A stretch of DNA of 64,000 nucleotides. Origin: an uncultured Dehalococcoidia bacterium. GTDB lineage: Bacteria > Chloroflexota > Dehalococcoidia > Lucifugimonadales > UBA3495. The stretch lies in the NCBI GenBank assembly GCA_951812625.1, contig CATOSP010000002.1:2118788-2182787 (forward strand), written 5' to 3'. Position 1 is the stretch's first letter. Every line of letters begins with the position of its first letter. The translations under genes and the position numbers were made by a program. This document shows positions 47,681 through 55,797 of the stretch, one piece after another. The notes under the pieces were generated by a model, which worked only from the letters and a program-made list of their open reading frames with translations, made no database searches and had not been told where the DNA came from.

Positions 47681-50617
47681 CTAACCTTTGCCGAGAGCAC
47701 CGACAGCAGTAGGCTGCTTCACCCACGGCGGCTCCGTGGCCGCGTGGTTGACATTTACCAGGTCCTGCAAGTACTGGCCTGTTACTGAGTAGGGCATATG
47801 GGCCAGGTCTTCAGGAGTGCCGGTGGCGATTAGCTCGCCACCCAGGTCGCCTGCGCCGGGACCCAGGTCGATGATCCAGTCGGCGTTCTTCATCACGTCC
47901 AGGTTGTGCTCGATGAGAATCACCGTGTTGCCATTGTCCACGAGCCGGTGCAGCACCCGCAACAGAGCAGCGCAGTCCTCGAAGGACAGACCGGTGGTCG
48001 GCTCGTCAAGCAGGTAGAGGGTCTTGCCCGTGGCGCGTCGGGAAAGCTCGGTGGAGAGCTTCACCCGCTGGGCCTCACCGCCGGAAAGGGTGGTGGCTGG
48101 TTGTCCCAACCGGATGTAGCCCAGTCCCACGTCGCGCAGGGTCTCCAGCTTGGGACGAATCCGGGGAAAGTTTTCGAACAACTCCAATGCTTGGGCCACA
48201 GTCATGTTCAGCACATCGGCGATGCTGTGTCCACGGAGGGTCACTTCCAAGGCCTCGCGGTTGTAGCGGTTGCCGTGGCATACCTCGCAGGGAACGGTTA
48301 CGTCCGGGAGAAACTGCATTTCAATCTGGTTATACCCCTCGCCACGGCAGGCTTCGCAGCGCCCTCCCTTGACGTTAAATGAGAATCGGCCCGGCTTGTA
48401 GCCGCGGACACGGGCCTCAGGCAGATTGGAAAACAATTCCCGTATCGGTGTGAACGCGCCGGTATAGGTGGCAGGGTTGCTGCGGGGGGTGCGTCCGATG
48501 GGAGACTGGTCGATGTTGACCACCTTGTCGATGTTTTCGACCCCGACCACTGCATCGTGCTTGCCGGGGAGGTCCCGGGCACGGTAGAGGATCTGTGCCA
48601 GCCGCTTGTAGAGGATGTCATATATCAGGGTGCTCTTGCCGGATCCGGACACTCCAGTTATGCAGACCAGTTGGCCCAAGGGGAACTCGACGTCGATGCC
48701 TTTGAGGTTGTTCTCCCTACAGCCATGCACGGCCATTGACTTGCCGTTTCCGGAACGCCGTTGCTCCGGGACCGCTACCTTCCTACTCCCGCTGAGATAC
48801 TGGCCGGTCAGCGAGTCGGGCGCATCCATCACCTCATCCAGAGTCCCGGCGGCGACCACACGACCGCCGTGCTCCCCCGCCCCCGGGCCAAGATCAGCAA
48901 TGAAGTCGGCCGCCCTCATCATCGCCTCGTCGTGCTCCACCACGACCACCGTGTTGCCCATGTCGCGCAGACTGCTCAGGGTGCCGATGAGCCGGTAGTC
49001 GTCGGCGGGGTGAAGCCCCACTGTTGGCTCATCGCAAACGTAAAGGACACCAGTCAACCCCGATCCTATCTGGGTCGCCAGCCGCACACGTTGGGCCTCG
49101 CCGCCGGACAAGGTGCGTGCAGTACGGTCCAGTGTGACGTAGTCCAACCCGATGCCCTCCAGGAAACTCAACCTCCCTTCTATTTCCTTGAGGACCTGGT
49201 TGCCTATGGTCTTCTGGCGCATCGTCAGCATATGCCGGGAATGTTCACCAGGGACATCCGGGTCTATGTCCCGGACCCAGTCCAGCGCCTGGCGTATGTT
49301 CTTGGCACAGACATCCATGATACCCAATTCGCAAACCTTCACTGCCAGGGCCTCAGGACGCAGACGCTTGCCGTCGCAGGCGCGACAGGCGCGGGCGGCC
49401 ATATACCGTTCAATGTCCTGGCGCGTGTGCTCAGAGTCCGTCTGTTTGTACCGTCGTTCCAGATTGGGAATCACACCCTCGAATGAAGTGTCCCAATTGT
49501 AGGTGCGGCCCCGATGGGTACGGTGGCGAACGGTGATTTTCTTCGTTCCATTTCCGTAGAGGACCAAGTCCAACTGCTCCTTAGTCAGTTCCCTAACCGG
49601 GACCTTGGCCGAGAATCCATTGGCCGAGGCGACGGACTCCAGCACGCTGACGTACCAGCTATTGGCCGGGCCATTCCTGGCCCAGGGAATGATCGCGCCC
49701 TCGGTCAACGACAAGTCCTTGTTGTGAATCACCAGTTCCGGATCAATTTCCAGCTTGTAGCCGAGGCCGGTGCACTCGCCACATGCGCCGTGGGGGCTGT
49801 TGAAGCTGAAGGTCCGGGGCTCTATCTCCGGTAGGCTGGTGCCACAACGGACGCAGGCGAATTGCTCCGAGAATACCAACTCCTCTCCGCCTTCAACGTT
49901 TACCTGGACTACACCCTCGCCCTCACGCAGGGCCGTCTCCACCGACTCGGCGATCCTGGTCATCTCGGTGTCCTCACGGATGATGAGCCGGTCGACGACG
50001 ATTTCGATATAGTGCCACTTGCGCCGGTCCAGGTTTAGGTCGCCCATCTCGTCCAGCAAGTGGACCTCTCCGTTGACCCGGACACGCACGAACCCGCCGC
50101 TGCGGGCATTCTCGAAGACGTCCTTGTGCTCCCCCTTCTTGCGCCGCACCTTGGGGGCAAGGAGCAACAGGCGACTGCCCTCCGGCAGCGCCATGATGGC
50201 GTCTACTATCTGCTGCACCGTCTGACGCTCCACAGGTCGCCCGCACTTGGGACAGTGGGGCGTTCCGACGCGAGCAAAGAGGAGGCGCAGGTAGTCGTAG
50301 ATCTCGGTGACAGTGCCCACCGTGGAGCGGGGATTATGGGAAACACCTTTCTGGTCAATGGAGATAGCGGGGGACAGGCCCTCAATGTAGTCGACGTCGG
50401 GTTTGTCCATCCGTCCCAGGAACTGCCGGGCATAGGCTGATAGAGATTCAACGTATCGCCGTTGTCCCTCTGCATAGATCGTGTCGAAGGCCAACGAGCT
50501 TTTCCCGGACCCCGACACCCCAGTGATCACCACCAGCTTTTCCCTGGGAATGGTAATGTCAATGTTCTTGAGATTGTGCTCCCGGGCTCCCTTGACGTGG
50601 ATGAACTCCTGGGGCAT
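47681..50617 (-). CDS. uvrA: Excinuclease ABC subunit A
   Basis: The 978-aa ATPase of nucleotide excision repair. Two ABC modules are complete: N-terminal Walker A GVSGSGKSSLAF, C-terminal GVSGSGKSTLIYD, signature motifs LSGGEAQRVRLA and LSGGEAQRVKLS. Zinc fingers include CPKCGRPVERQ and the CEACRGEGYN...CEVCHG cluster. The start MPQEFIHVKG at 50617 follows GGGGAG; a longer frame from 50659 is less likely. uvrB and uvrC are not in the window. UvrA length here (978) is normal for the ~940-960 aa family. Confidence 0.96.
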   Translation of the reverse strand: MPQEFIHVKGAREHNLKNIDITIPREKLVVITGVSGSGKSSLAFDTIYAEGQRRYVESLSAYARQFLGRMDKPDVDYIEGLSPAISIDQKGVSHNPRSTVGTVTEIYDYLRLLFARVGTPHCPKCGRPVERQTVQQIVDAIMALPEGSRLLLLAPKVRRKKGEHKDVFENARSGGFVRVRVNGEVHLLDEMGDLNLDRRKWHYIEIVVDRLIIREDTEMTRIAESVETALREGEGVVQVNVEGGEELVFSEQFACVRCGTSLPEIEPRTFSFNSPHGACGECTGLGYKLEIDPELVIHNKDLSLTEGAIIPWARNGPANSWYVSVLESVASANGFSAKVPVRELTKEQLDLVLYGNGTKKITVRHRTHRGRTYNWDTSFEGVIPNLERRYKQTDSEHTRQDIERYMAARACRACDGKRLRPEALAVKVCELGIMDVCAKNIRQALDWVRDIDPDVPGEHSRHMLTMRQKTIGNQVLKEIEGRLSFLEGIGLDYVTLDRTARTLSGGEAQRVRLATQIGSGLTGVLYVCDEPTVGLHPADDYRLIGTLSSLRDMGNTVVVVEHDEAMMRAADFIADLGPGAGEHGGRVVAAGTLDEVMDAPDSLTGQYLSGSRKVAVPEQRRSGNGKSMAVHGCRENNLKGIDVEFPLGQLVCITGVSGSGKSTLIYDILYKRLAQILYRARDLPGKHDAVVGVENIDKVVNIDQSPIGRTPRSNPATYTGAFTPIRELFSNLPEARVRGYKPGRFSFNVKGGRCEACRGEGYNQIEMQFLPDVTVPCEVCHGNRYNREALEVTLRGHSIADVLNMTVAQALELFENFPRIRPKLETLRDVGLGYIRLGQPATTLSGGEAQRVKLSTELSRRATGKTLYLLDEPTTGLSFEDCAALLRVLHRLVDNGNTVILIEHNLDVMKNADWIIDLGPGAGDLGGELIATGTPEDLAHMPYSVTGQYLQDLVNVNHAATEPPWVKQPTAVGALGKG

Positions 50618-50785
50618 AGACACGCTCCCCTCACCTGTGATTGGGAACCATTTTAGCACTCTGTCATGGCTTCGGGATGTACTGGATGGTCTTGTTGCAT
50701 CGTGTATGCTGATACAGTCACCGTGATGAGTGGTTGGCCACTCATGATCTAGCCTACTCGAGGAAATCCGCGAAGAGTGGGAAAC

Positions 50786-51994
50786 ATGGCCCTTGATCTT
50801 GGCAGCACCTTCCTTCAGTTGGACGAGGCCGGCGAGCAGTTGGCAGGCGTTCGGAATGACCGCTACCAGAGGCTTCAGCGGTTCGTGGACAAGACCGCCG
50901 ATGTCGATGTCCAGACGGCCGTCAACAAGACCTCATTTGACCGGGACCGACCTTTCCTAGCGGCCGAGGTGCAAGACCGGCTGCTCGGGGGCTACGGCCC
51001 GGTTGACTTGCCGTCTGATTGGTGCGTCGTGGCGGTGGACGGTTCACACATCGACGTTGACCGCCACCTCCCAGTCCCGACCTACCTGATAAACCTCGGA
51101 GGCTGCACCCTGACATACGGGGCACGCGCTGATGCAGCATTGTTCAGCCAACCTGACCTAGCATCCGAGCATGAAGAGCTATACATCAACAATCCTGCCA
51201 ACCCGGTTGAGGAAGAGCCGGTGACCGGAGCGCTATTGGGGCTGGTCCGTACAGTCCGAGAACTGGAGAGATTGGCCGACTCCGTTGAGGAATGCCCTCC
51301 GGGGTTACCGACTCTTGCCCTAGTGGATGGCTCTCTGGTCTTGTGGGGCCTCTCCGGGCAAGGCTACCAGCCTTACATCAGGGAGGCGATCGTGAGGGAC
51401 AGCCTGCTCCCGGCGTTGAACCGGCTACGGGACCAGAGCCAATTACGCCCTCTCAGCGTGGCTGCGTACGTTTCCCTTCCCAGAAGCACCGAGGTTGTCA
51501 ATGCCGCCAGGGCCGCGCTTTGTCCTTTCGATCGAGCCCATTGCCGACGCTCCTGCGGCAGTCGCCGCTCCGTATCCTCTCCCTGCAATATGGCCAACGA
51601 CTTGCTCGACAGGGAACTATTCTACGAAACCCTGGAGCCAGGGTGGCGCTCGCCGGTATACCGCACCAACTCCTCGGTGCCGCGCGAAACCTACGGGGAG
51701 CACCAGGTAATCTTCTACTACATGCACTGCGGGGAGGAGATCGCACGGGTGGAGATCCCACAGTGGATCGCTGACGACGAGGGTTTGCTGGCACTGGGGC
51801 ACAGCCTGATCCTGGACCAGTGCCGACGGGGTCAAGGTTACCCTGTCGCAATCTCCGAGGCCCACGAGCAGGCAGTCATAACAGGCCGCGACCGGGAGCT
51901 GTTCAAGCGTATGGTGGCCGAGAGCCTGGAACGCAAGGGGCTCACGACATATACATCGGAGAAGGAGCGCTCCAAGCGCACTCCATGGGTCTAG
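50786..51994 (+). CDS. nurA: NurA-domain nuclease-like protein
   Basis: A 402-aa protein with the NurA fold. The catalytic-motif region WCVVAVDGSHIDVDRHLPVPTYLINLGG contains the conserved Asp, and LPTLALVDGSLVLWGLSG carries a second acidic site; WIADDEGLLALGHSLILDQCRRGQGYPVAISEAHEQAVI closes the domain. NurA is a 5'-3' exonuclease that normally acts with the HerA translocase in end resection; no herA is seen here. A GTG three codons upstream is possible; the ATG at 50786 has GGGAAAC before it. Confidence 0.82.
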   Translation: MALDLGSTFLQLDEAGEQLAGVRNDRYQRLQRFVDKTADVDVQTAVNKTSFDRDRPFLAAEVQDRLLGGYGPVDLPSDWCVVAVDGSHIDVDRHLPVPTYLINLGGCTLTYGARADAALFSQPDLASEHEELYINNPANPVEEEPVTGALLGLVRTVRELERLADSVEECPPGLPTLALVDGSLVLWGLSGQGYQPYIREAIVRDSLLPALNRLRDQSQLRPLSVAAYVSLPRSTEVVNAARAALCPFDRAHCRRSCGSRRSVSSPCNMANDLLDRELFYETLEPGWRSPVYRTNSSVPRETYGEHQVIFYYMHCGEEIARVEIPQWIADDEGLLALGHSLILDQCRRGQGYPVAISEAHEQAVITGRDRELFKRMVAESLERKGLTTYTSEKERSKRTPWV

Positions 51995-52013
51995 TGGACG
52001 GGGCCACCACACA

Positions 52014-53258
52014 TTACCCTCCGCCGTTGTCCAAGTAATCCAGGAACTCCTCGTAGCTGCCGAATCCGGCCACCGTGTGCAGGAACTCGCCCAGGGTATC
52101 GCTTCTCTCACGCAGCTCTACCAGTTGATTGTGGATCGGGCTGATCGACGCCGGACTGGCGGCGTAGGAACCGTGAAACGCAAAGAAGGCCTGGTTGATC
52201 TTGCGGATTCGAAAGCCGTGCTCCAGCAGCATCAGGCGCCGCTGCTCCATGTATGACTCCGCCTCTTCGACTTTCCCATCGGCGAGGAGTTCCTCGGTGC
52301 GGAGGCGGGTATCACGCATTGCCTCGCTGAAGTTGAAGGCACCTAGCACGGGTTTGGGCCGTGATGTTCCGGGGCCGGTTTCCCCGATCACGGGCTGGCC
52401 GGTCATGGCAGCAAAAGCCCGTTCCCCGATCTCTTCCCCGCCCAGTGTTGCTGCCGTCTCGTTGAGGGTGGTCATCTCCGGGCTGGACCAGAAGTTCCGG
52501 CCCAGGGGGCGGAAGAAGAACCAGTGGTGCAGCCATTCGTGGGCCGTGATGATCAGGGCGTAGCGCATGTCCCCCTGGTCAGAGACCACGCTGGGGTAGA
52601 CGGCCACGCCGCCGGTGCGCTCGACGAGGGCCGACAGGTCTTTGTCACGGAAGTAGGCTGCCTCAATACGCTCCTTGTCCGCGTCGGACATGCCGGGCTC
52701 CAAGAGCAGGGTGGACTGGCGGTGGATCCGGTCCCTGGGCGACAAGACGAGGACGCCAGGCGAACTGGTGAACACGGTGTCCACCGGCGGGAATATCAGA
52801 CCAATGCCGGACTCGAGCCCCTCGGCAGCCAGCACCGCGCTAATCTCGGACTCCACTCCTTCTTCGACCGTAGCCAGGATTTCCCGGCGGCGTGCCTCTA
52901 CCCTAGCAATGGCAGTTTGGAGGGACTCAGCGCCCTGGTCGGGATGGGATTCGGCTGTTGAGGCGTGATGGTCCAACCGGTGCCGCAGTTCGGACAGCTC
53001 CCGCCCCAGGGAGAAGAACTCACGAACCAAGTCGTTTCGGGCATCGCGGTCCAGTTCGTCGCGCCAAGGAAGCAGGTCTACGGACTTTCGGACCCACTTG
53101 TCCAAGAAGTTGGAGAGTTCCCAATCGACGAGGCTATAACGATGGGGAGCTACCAGGGCATCCACGGCATCGTGCCTGTAGTCGCCGTGGCCCGCCACCA
53201 GGAGCAGGACCAACAGGACGGTAGTCAAGGCGACGCGGGGCCATCGCTCTACCCGCAA
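52014..53258 (-). CDS. Membrane-anchored HExxH protein (putative metalloprotease)
   Basis: A 414-aa protein. A short N-terminal membrane helix (VALTTVLLVLLLVAGHG) is followed by a helical region up to residue ~150. The zinc-binding motif HEWLHH occurs near residue 247, and ~25-30 residues later NETAATLGGEEIG supplies a candidate third ligand, as in gluzincins. The ending is hydrophilic. I do not recognise a named family. GGAGG lies 4 nt before the TTG start used here; no in-frame ATG is near. It is likely extracytoplasmic or membrane-facing. Confidence 0.72.
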   Translation of the reverse strand: MRVERWPRVALTTVLLVLLLVAGHGDYRHDAVDALVAPHRYSLVDWELSNFLDKWVRKSVDLLPWRDELDRDARNDLVREFFSLGRELSELRHRLDHHASTAESHPDQGAESLQTAIARVEARRREILATVEEGVESEISAVLAAEGLESGIGLIFPPVDTVFTSSPGVLVLSPRDRIHRQSTLLLEPGMSDADKERIEAAYFRDKDLSALVERTGGVAVYPSVVSDQGDMRYALIITAHEWLHHWFFFRPLGRNFWSSPEMTTLNETAATLGGEEIGERAFAAMTGQPVIGETGPGTSRPKPVLGAFNFSEAMRDTRLRTEELLADGKVEEAESYMEQRRLMLLEHGFRIRKINQAFFAFHGSYAASPASISPIHNQLVELRERSDTLGEFLHTVAGFGSYEEFLDYLDNGGG

Positions 53259-53295
53259 CCCGCCTCCGCCCCGCTTCCGCCTCCTGACGGCCGGG

Positions 53296-54462
53296 TCATG
53301 CCAGGACCCGGTAACGGTAGCTGGACGTCAGCAAGTCGTTTTCCTCAAAGCGGCTGAACCGCAGGGGGCTGATGTCGATGGACGAAGTGGCGCCCTGACC
53401 GATCAACTCGGACATAGTGACGCCGATCATTGGCGCGAGCTTGAACCCGTGGCCGCTGAACCCCACGGCACAGTACAGTCCTTCGATGCCCGGCACCCTG
53501 TCCAGAATGGGATGCCAGTCGGGGGTGGTAGTGAACAGCCCAGACCATCCGCCGCGGAAATAGGCTCCGGCCATATCCGGGACCCTGCGCTGCATCCGCG
53601 TGAGGGCGGATGCCATGTCGTCCATGCCAGCGGCTTCGTTGTAGTTGTCCAGTTCCACTTCCTCATCGTCGCCGAACCCCATGAGGCTGAAGCGCGGCCC
53701 GTCGGGACGGAAGGACATGGACTGAGCGATGTCGCCCACGGTGGGGTGGAAGGGCAAACGGTCCACCGGGCGGACGATATAGGCCACCTGGTGCCGCACT
53801 GGGACCAGGGGTACATCGACGCCAACCTTGGCCAACTCAACCCTGGACCAAGGGCCGGCGGCGACCACGGCGACGTGTGTTTCAACCCTTCCCGCGGCAG
53901 TGTTGACGGCGCGGACGCGGCCACCCTGGACCTCAATGCCAAGCGCCGGAGCCTGGGTAACGACCTCCGCGCCCATTTCACTAGCGCGGTTGGCATAGGA
54001 GGACATGACCAAGTATGGGTCAGCGTAGCCGGACTGGGGTTCCCAGCCCATCGCCTCGTCATCGGAGACGGACACCATCGGGGCTATGTCCCTCAAGTCG
54101 TCCCGGTTGACGACCATCGTGTCGATACCCAACTCCACCTGCATGGCCACGTTACGCTCAAGGCCCTGGCGATCCTCATTTTCGACCACCACCAGATAGC
54201 CTGTCTCCACGAATCCGGACGGCCCGCCGACCATTTCCTCGAAGTTGGCGAAGATGCGACGGCTTTCCCAAGCCATTGTGGCAGTCACAGGATTGGAATA
54301 GTGCATCCGGCAGATGGCCGCCGACCGGCCTGTGGAGCCGGAGCCGATGACATCGCGCTCCAAGAGCAGAGTGTCGGTGATTCCCAAGCGTCCCAAGTTA
54401 TACAGGATACTGCACCCTACGACGCCTCCCCCAATGACTACCACATCCGCAGTTTCCTTCAT
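53296..54462 (-). CDS. FAD-dependent oxidoreductase of the DAO family
   Basis: A 388-aa amine/amino-acid oxidase-type flavoprotein (sarcosine oxidase / dimethylglycine dehydrogenase relatives). The Rossmann fingerprint is DVVVIGGGVVGCSILYNLG, followed by GSGSTGRSAAICRMHYSN, the FAD-attachment region. The C-terminal GLYCAVGFSGHGFKLAPMIGVTMSEL is typical. A one-carbon amine such as sarcosine, or another N-methyl amino acid, is a plausible substrate but not proven. GGAGGACC precedes the ATG. Confidence 0.88.
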   Translation of the reverse strand: MKETADVVVIGGGVVGCSILYNLGRLGITDTLLLERDVIGSGSTGRSAAICRMHYSNPVTATMAWESRRIFANFEEMVGGPSGFVETGYLVVVENEDRQGLERNVAMQVELGIDTMVVNRDDLRDIAPMVSVSDDEAMGWEPQSGYADPYLVMSSYANRASEMGAEVVTQAPALGIEVQGGRVRAVNTAAGRVETHVAVVAAGPWSRVELAKVGVDVPLVPVRHQVAYIVRPVDRLPFHPTVGDIAQSMSFRPDGPRFSLMGFGDDEEVELDNYNEAAGMDDMASALTRMQRRVPDMAGAYFRGGWSGLFTTTPDWHPILDRVPGIEGLYCAVGFSGHGFKLAPMIGVTMSELIGQGATSSIDISPLRFSRFEENDLLTSSYRYRVLA

Positions 54463-54620
54463 GCTGCGAGGTCCTCCGCCAAAAAGTTATCACGTATCCG
54501 GGCCTGGACTGGTCAGACAAGACTATCTTAGCGTATCCGGTCTATGACAGTAAGCATCAGTGACAAACGCAGGGCGGTGTTCCATTTCAGGCGGCCTGGT
54601 TGACCGGCGGCGAGCAGGCG

Positions 54621-54653
54621 GGAAATCTCTTGTTTTTCCGCTGATTTCGGACA
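54621..54653 (-). repeat. Composite repeat C (downstream of the small gene)
   Basis: On the minus strand a TGTCCGAAA unit and a TCAGCGGAAAAA unit (two of the three) are followed by GGAAA...TTTCC (54621-54625 pairs with 54635-54639). It begins 15 bp after the stop codon of the small gene. Confidence 0.55.
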
Positions 54654-54667
54654 GGGTAGGGCAGATC

Positions 54668-55060
54668 CTAAGCTTCTGCGGTAGCCCATTCCTTCCAGGG
54701 ACGCTCTTCAACCTCCTGGTCAAGGTCCGACTTCCGGGGCATGTGCCGGTTGATCCGCTCCCAGTGATAAGGAAGTAGGGCGAGCAGGATGTCCCTGGGC
54801 TCGGGGATGGCGTCCTTGTCCTGGAACCGGTCCACGCATTTGTGGAGGGCGATGAATGTGCGAAGGCGGAAGCCGGCCTTGACTATCCTTTTGATGAATG
54901 AATGGGTCTCGGGTTGGGGTTTGTGCTCGTCGCGGGCTTTCTCGCATTCGAGTGTGTAGTCCTCGGCCAGTTGGCGCAGCTTGATGAAGGCGAGTTGGGG
55001 AGCGTACTTGCGCTGGAGAGCGCGGACGCGGGCCTGGAGGGACCTGATTTCGCTTCTCAT
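54668..55060 (-). CDS. Small helical protein of unknown function, paralogue of the 17650-18177 product
   Basis: A 130-aa basic, helical protein with no recognised domain. SEIRSLQARVRALQRKYA is followed by a charged middle block (ECEKARDEHKPQPETHSF), then IKRIVKAGFRLRTFIALHKCVDRF, PRDILLALLPYHWERINRHMPR and a short tail. Block order and spacing agree with residues 1-115 of the 175-aa protein at 17650. The gene is flanked on both sides by copies of the same composite repeat (54621-54653 and 55110-55158). The ATG has no convincing ribosome-binding site close by (AAAGGAG is 14 nt upstream). Confidence 0.65.
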   Translation of the reverse strand: MRSEIRSLQARVRALQRKYAPQLAFIKLRQLAEDYTLECEKARDEHKPQPETHSFIKRIVKAGFRLRTFIALHKCVDRFQDKDAIPEPRDILLALLPYHWERINRHMPRKSDLDQEVEERPWKEWATAEA

Positions 55061-55109
55061 TTTCCGGTGTCAGCTCCTTTTGGATCAGTTCCTGGAGAAG
55101 GGAAGAATT

Positions 55110-55158
55110 GGAGGGGAAAAATTTCAGTTTCCCCTCCATTTCCGCTCATTTCCGCTCA
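55110..55158 (-). repeat. Composite repeat D (upstream of the small gene)
   Basis: On the minus strand TGAGCGGAAA, TGAGCGGAAA and TGGAGGGGAAA are arranged at 10-bp spacing (55128-55158), and GGAGGGGAAA pairs with TTTCCCCTCC in a 10-bp stem (55110-55119 / 55128-55137). It lies 50-100 bp before the small gene's start. Confidence 0.7.
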
Positions 55159-55528
55159 CTTTTGCGAATTCCGTCGCATTGACCGGGGTCTCAGGTAAGG
55201 GTGCGGGACGGTCCATGGGATATCCCCGGGCATCGAGAACGCTGCTCCATGACCACTACAGGACCGGCCTGCGCGCATTGGGCCGGTTCCCCGAGTGGCG
55301 GGTTGGATTTCGTTCCCGGTCAGGGCGGTAGTCCGGTCCTGACGCCTACAAGACATGATAAGGAAGGGCAACCGGGGTTTGAAAGGAGCAAGTGTCAGTA
55401 ATCCGGGGTCCGATAAAGACACCAAAAGGGAAACCACCCGCGACCGAGCCGGGGCAGGCTTTGAGTTGGAACGCTACCGGGATGGCATGGTGGCCTCCCC
55501 AGATACGATGATATGCATGATAGGCTCA

Positions 55529-55560
55529 GGACTTTATCGGTAATCCTGATAATCGAGTCC
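55529..55560. promoter_or_regulatory. Dyad just upstream of the nitrite reductase promoter
   Basis: GGACT-TTATC (55529-55538) is complementary to GATAA-TCG-AGTCC (55548-55560) with a 3-nt bulge. It ends 8 bp before the -35 and could be a regulator binding site. No family is assigned. Confidence 0.4.
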
Positions 55561-55567
55561 AAAACCG

Positions 55568-55596
55568 TTGACAATTGTTGATTGATTGAGTAGACT
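55568..55596 (+). promoter_or_regulatory. Sigma-70-type promoter of the nitrite/sulfite reductase leader
   Basis: TTGACA (55568-55573) and TAGACT (55591-55596) are separated by 17 bp. This places the transcript start about 190 bp before the coding start at 55798. Confidence 0.65.
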
Positions 55597-55643
55597 TTTC
55601 TGTGATGCGAACAGCGCACGTGAACAGTTGCTCCTGTACATGT

Positions 55644-55739
55644 CCCCCAACATAGGGGGCAGGTCAGTCACACGCGCTCGAACACGGCAGACCAGCCTGC
55701 GTCCACCAAGAGTCCGGAAAATGGTGGACGTTTTATTTT
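55644..55739 (+). promoter_or_regulatory. Structured leader with hairpin and terminator (attenuator candidate)
   Basis: Between the promoter and the coding region the RNA can form CCCCC/GGGGG (55644-55659, loop AACATA), a small GCAG/CTGC hairpin (55687-55700, loop ACCAGC), and GTCCACCA/TGGTGGAC (55701-55708 / 55722-55729) followed at once by GTTTTATTTT. The last is a textbook intrinsic terminator placed before the gene, so premature termination and its relief are likely regulatory. The class of leader (riboswitch, attenuator, protein-binding RNA) is not identified. Confidence 0.65.
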
Positions 55740-55797
55740 GCCCCTTAAATGCCCTGAAATTATTGCCCCCAATCCAGCAAGAACCGGGAGGCCGCAG

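Larger units (their letters stand above)
55061..55797. other. 737-bp intergenic region with repeat D and nitrite reductase leader
   Basis: It has no recognisable protein gene. It holds composite repeat D (55110-55158), a dyad at 55529-55560, a promoter at 55568-55596, a hairpin at 55644-55659 and a terminator at 55701-55739 (separate entries). The part from 55160 to 55520 shows no structure I can interpret. Confidence 0.6.

Noticed and set aside
55738..55797. Upstream start for the nitrite reductase
   Set aside because: It begins within the T-tract of the leader terminator; the GTG at 55798 has an ideal ribosome-binding site.
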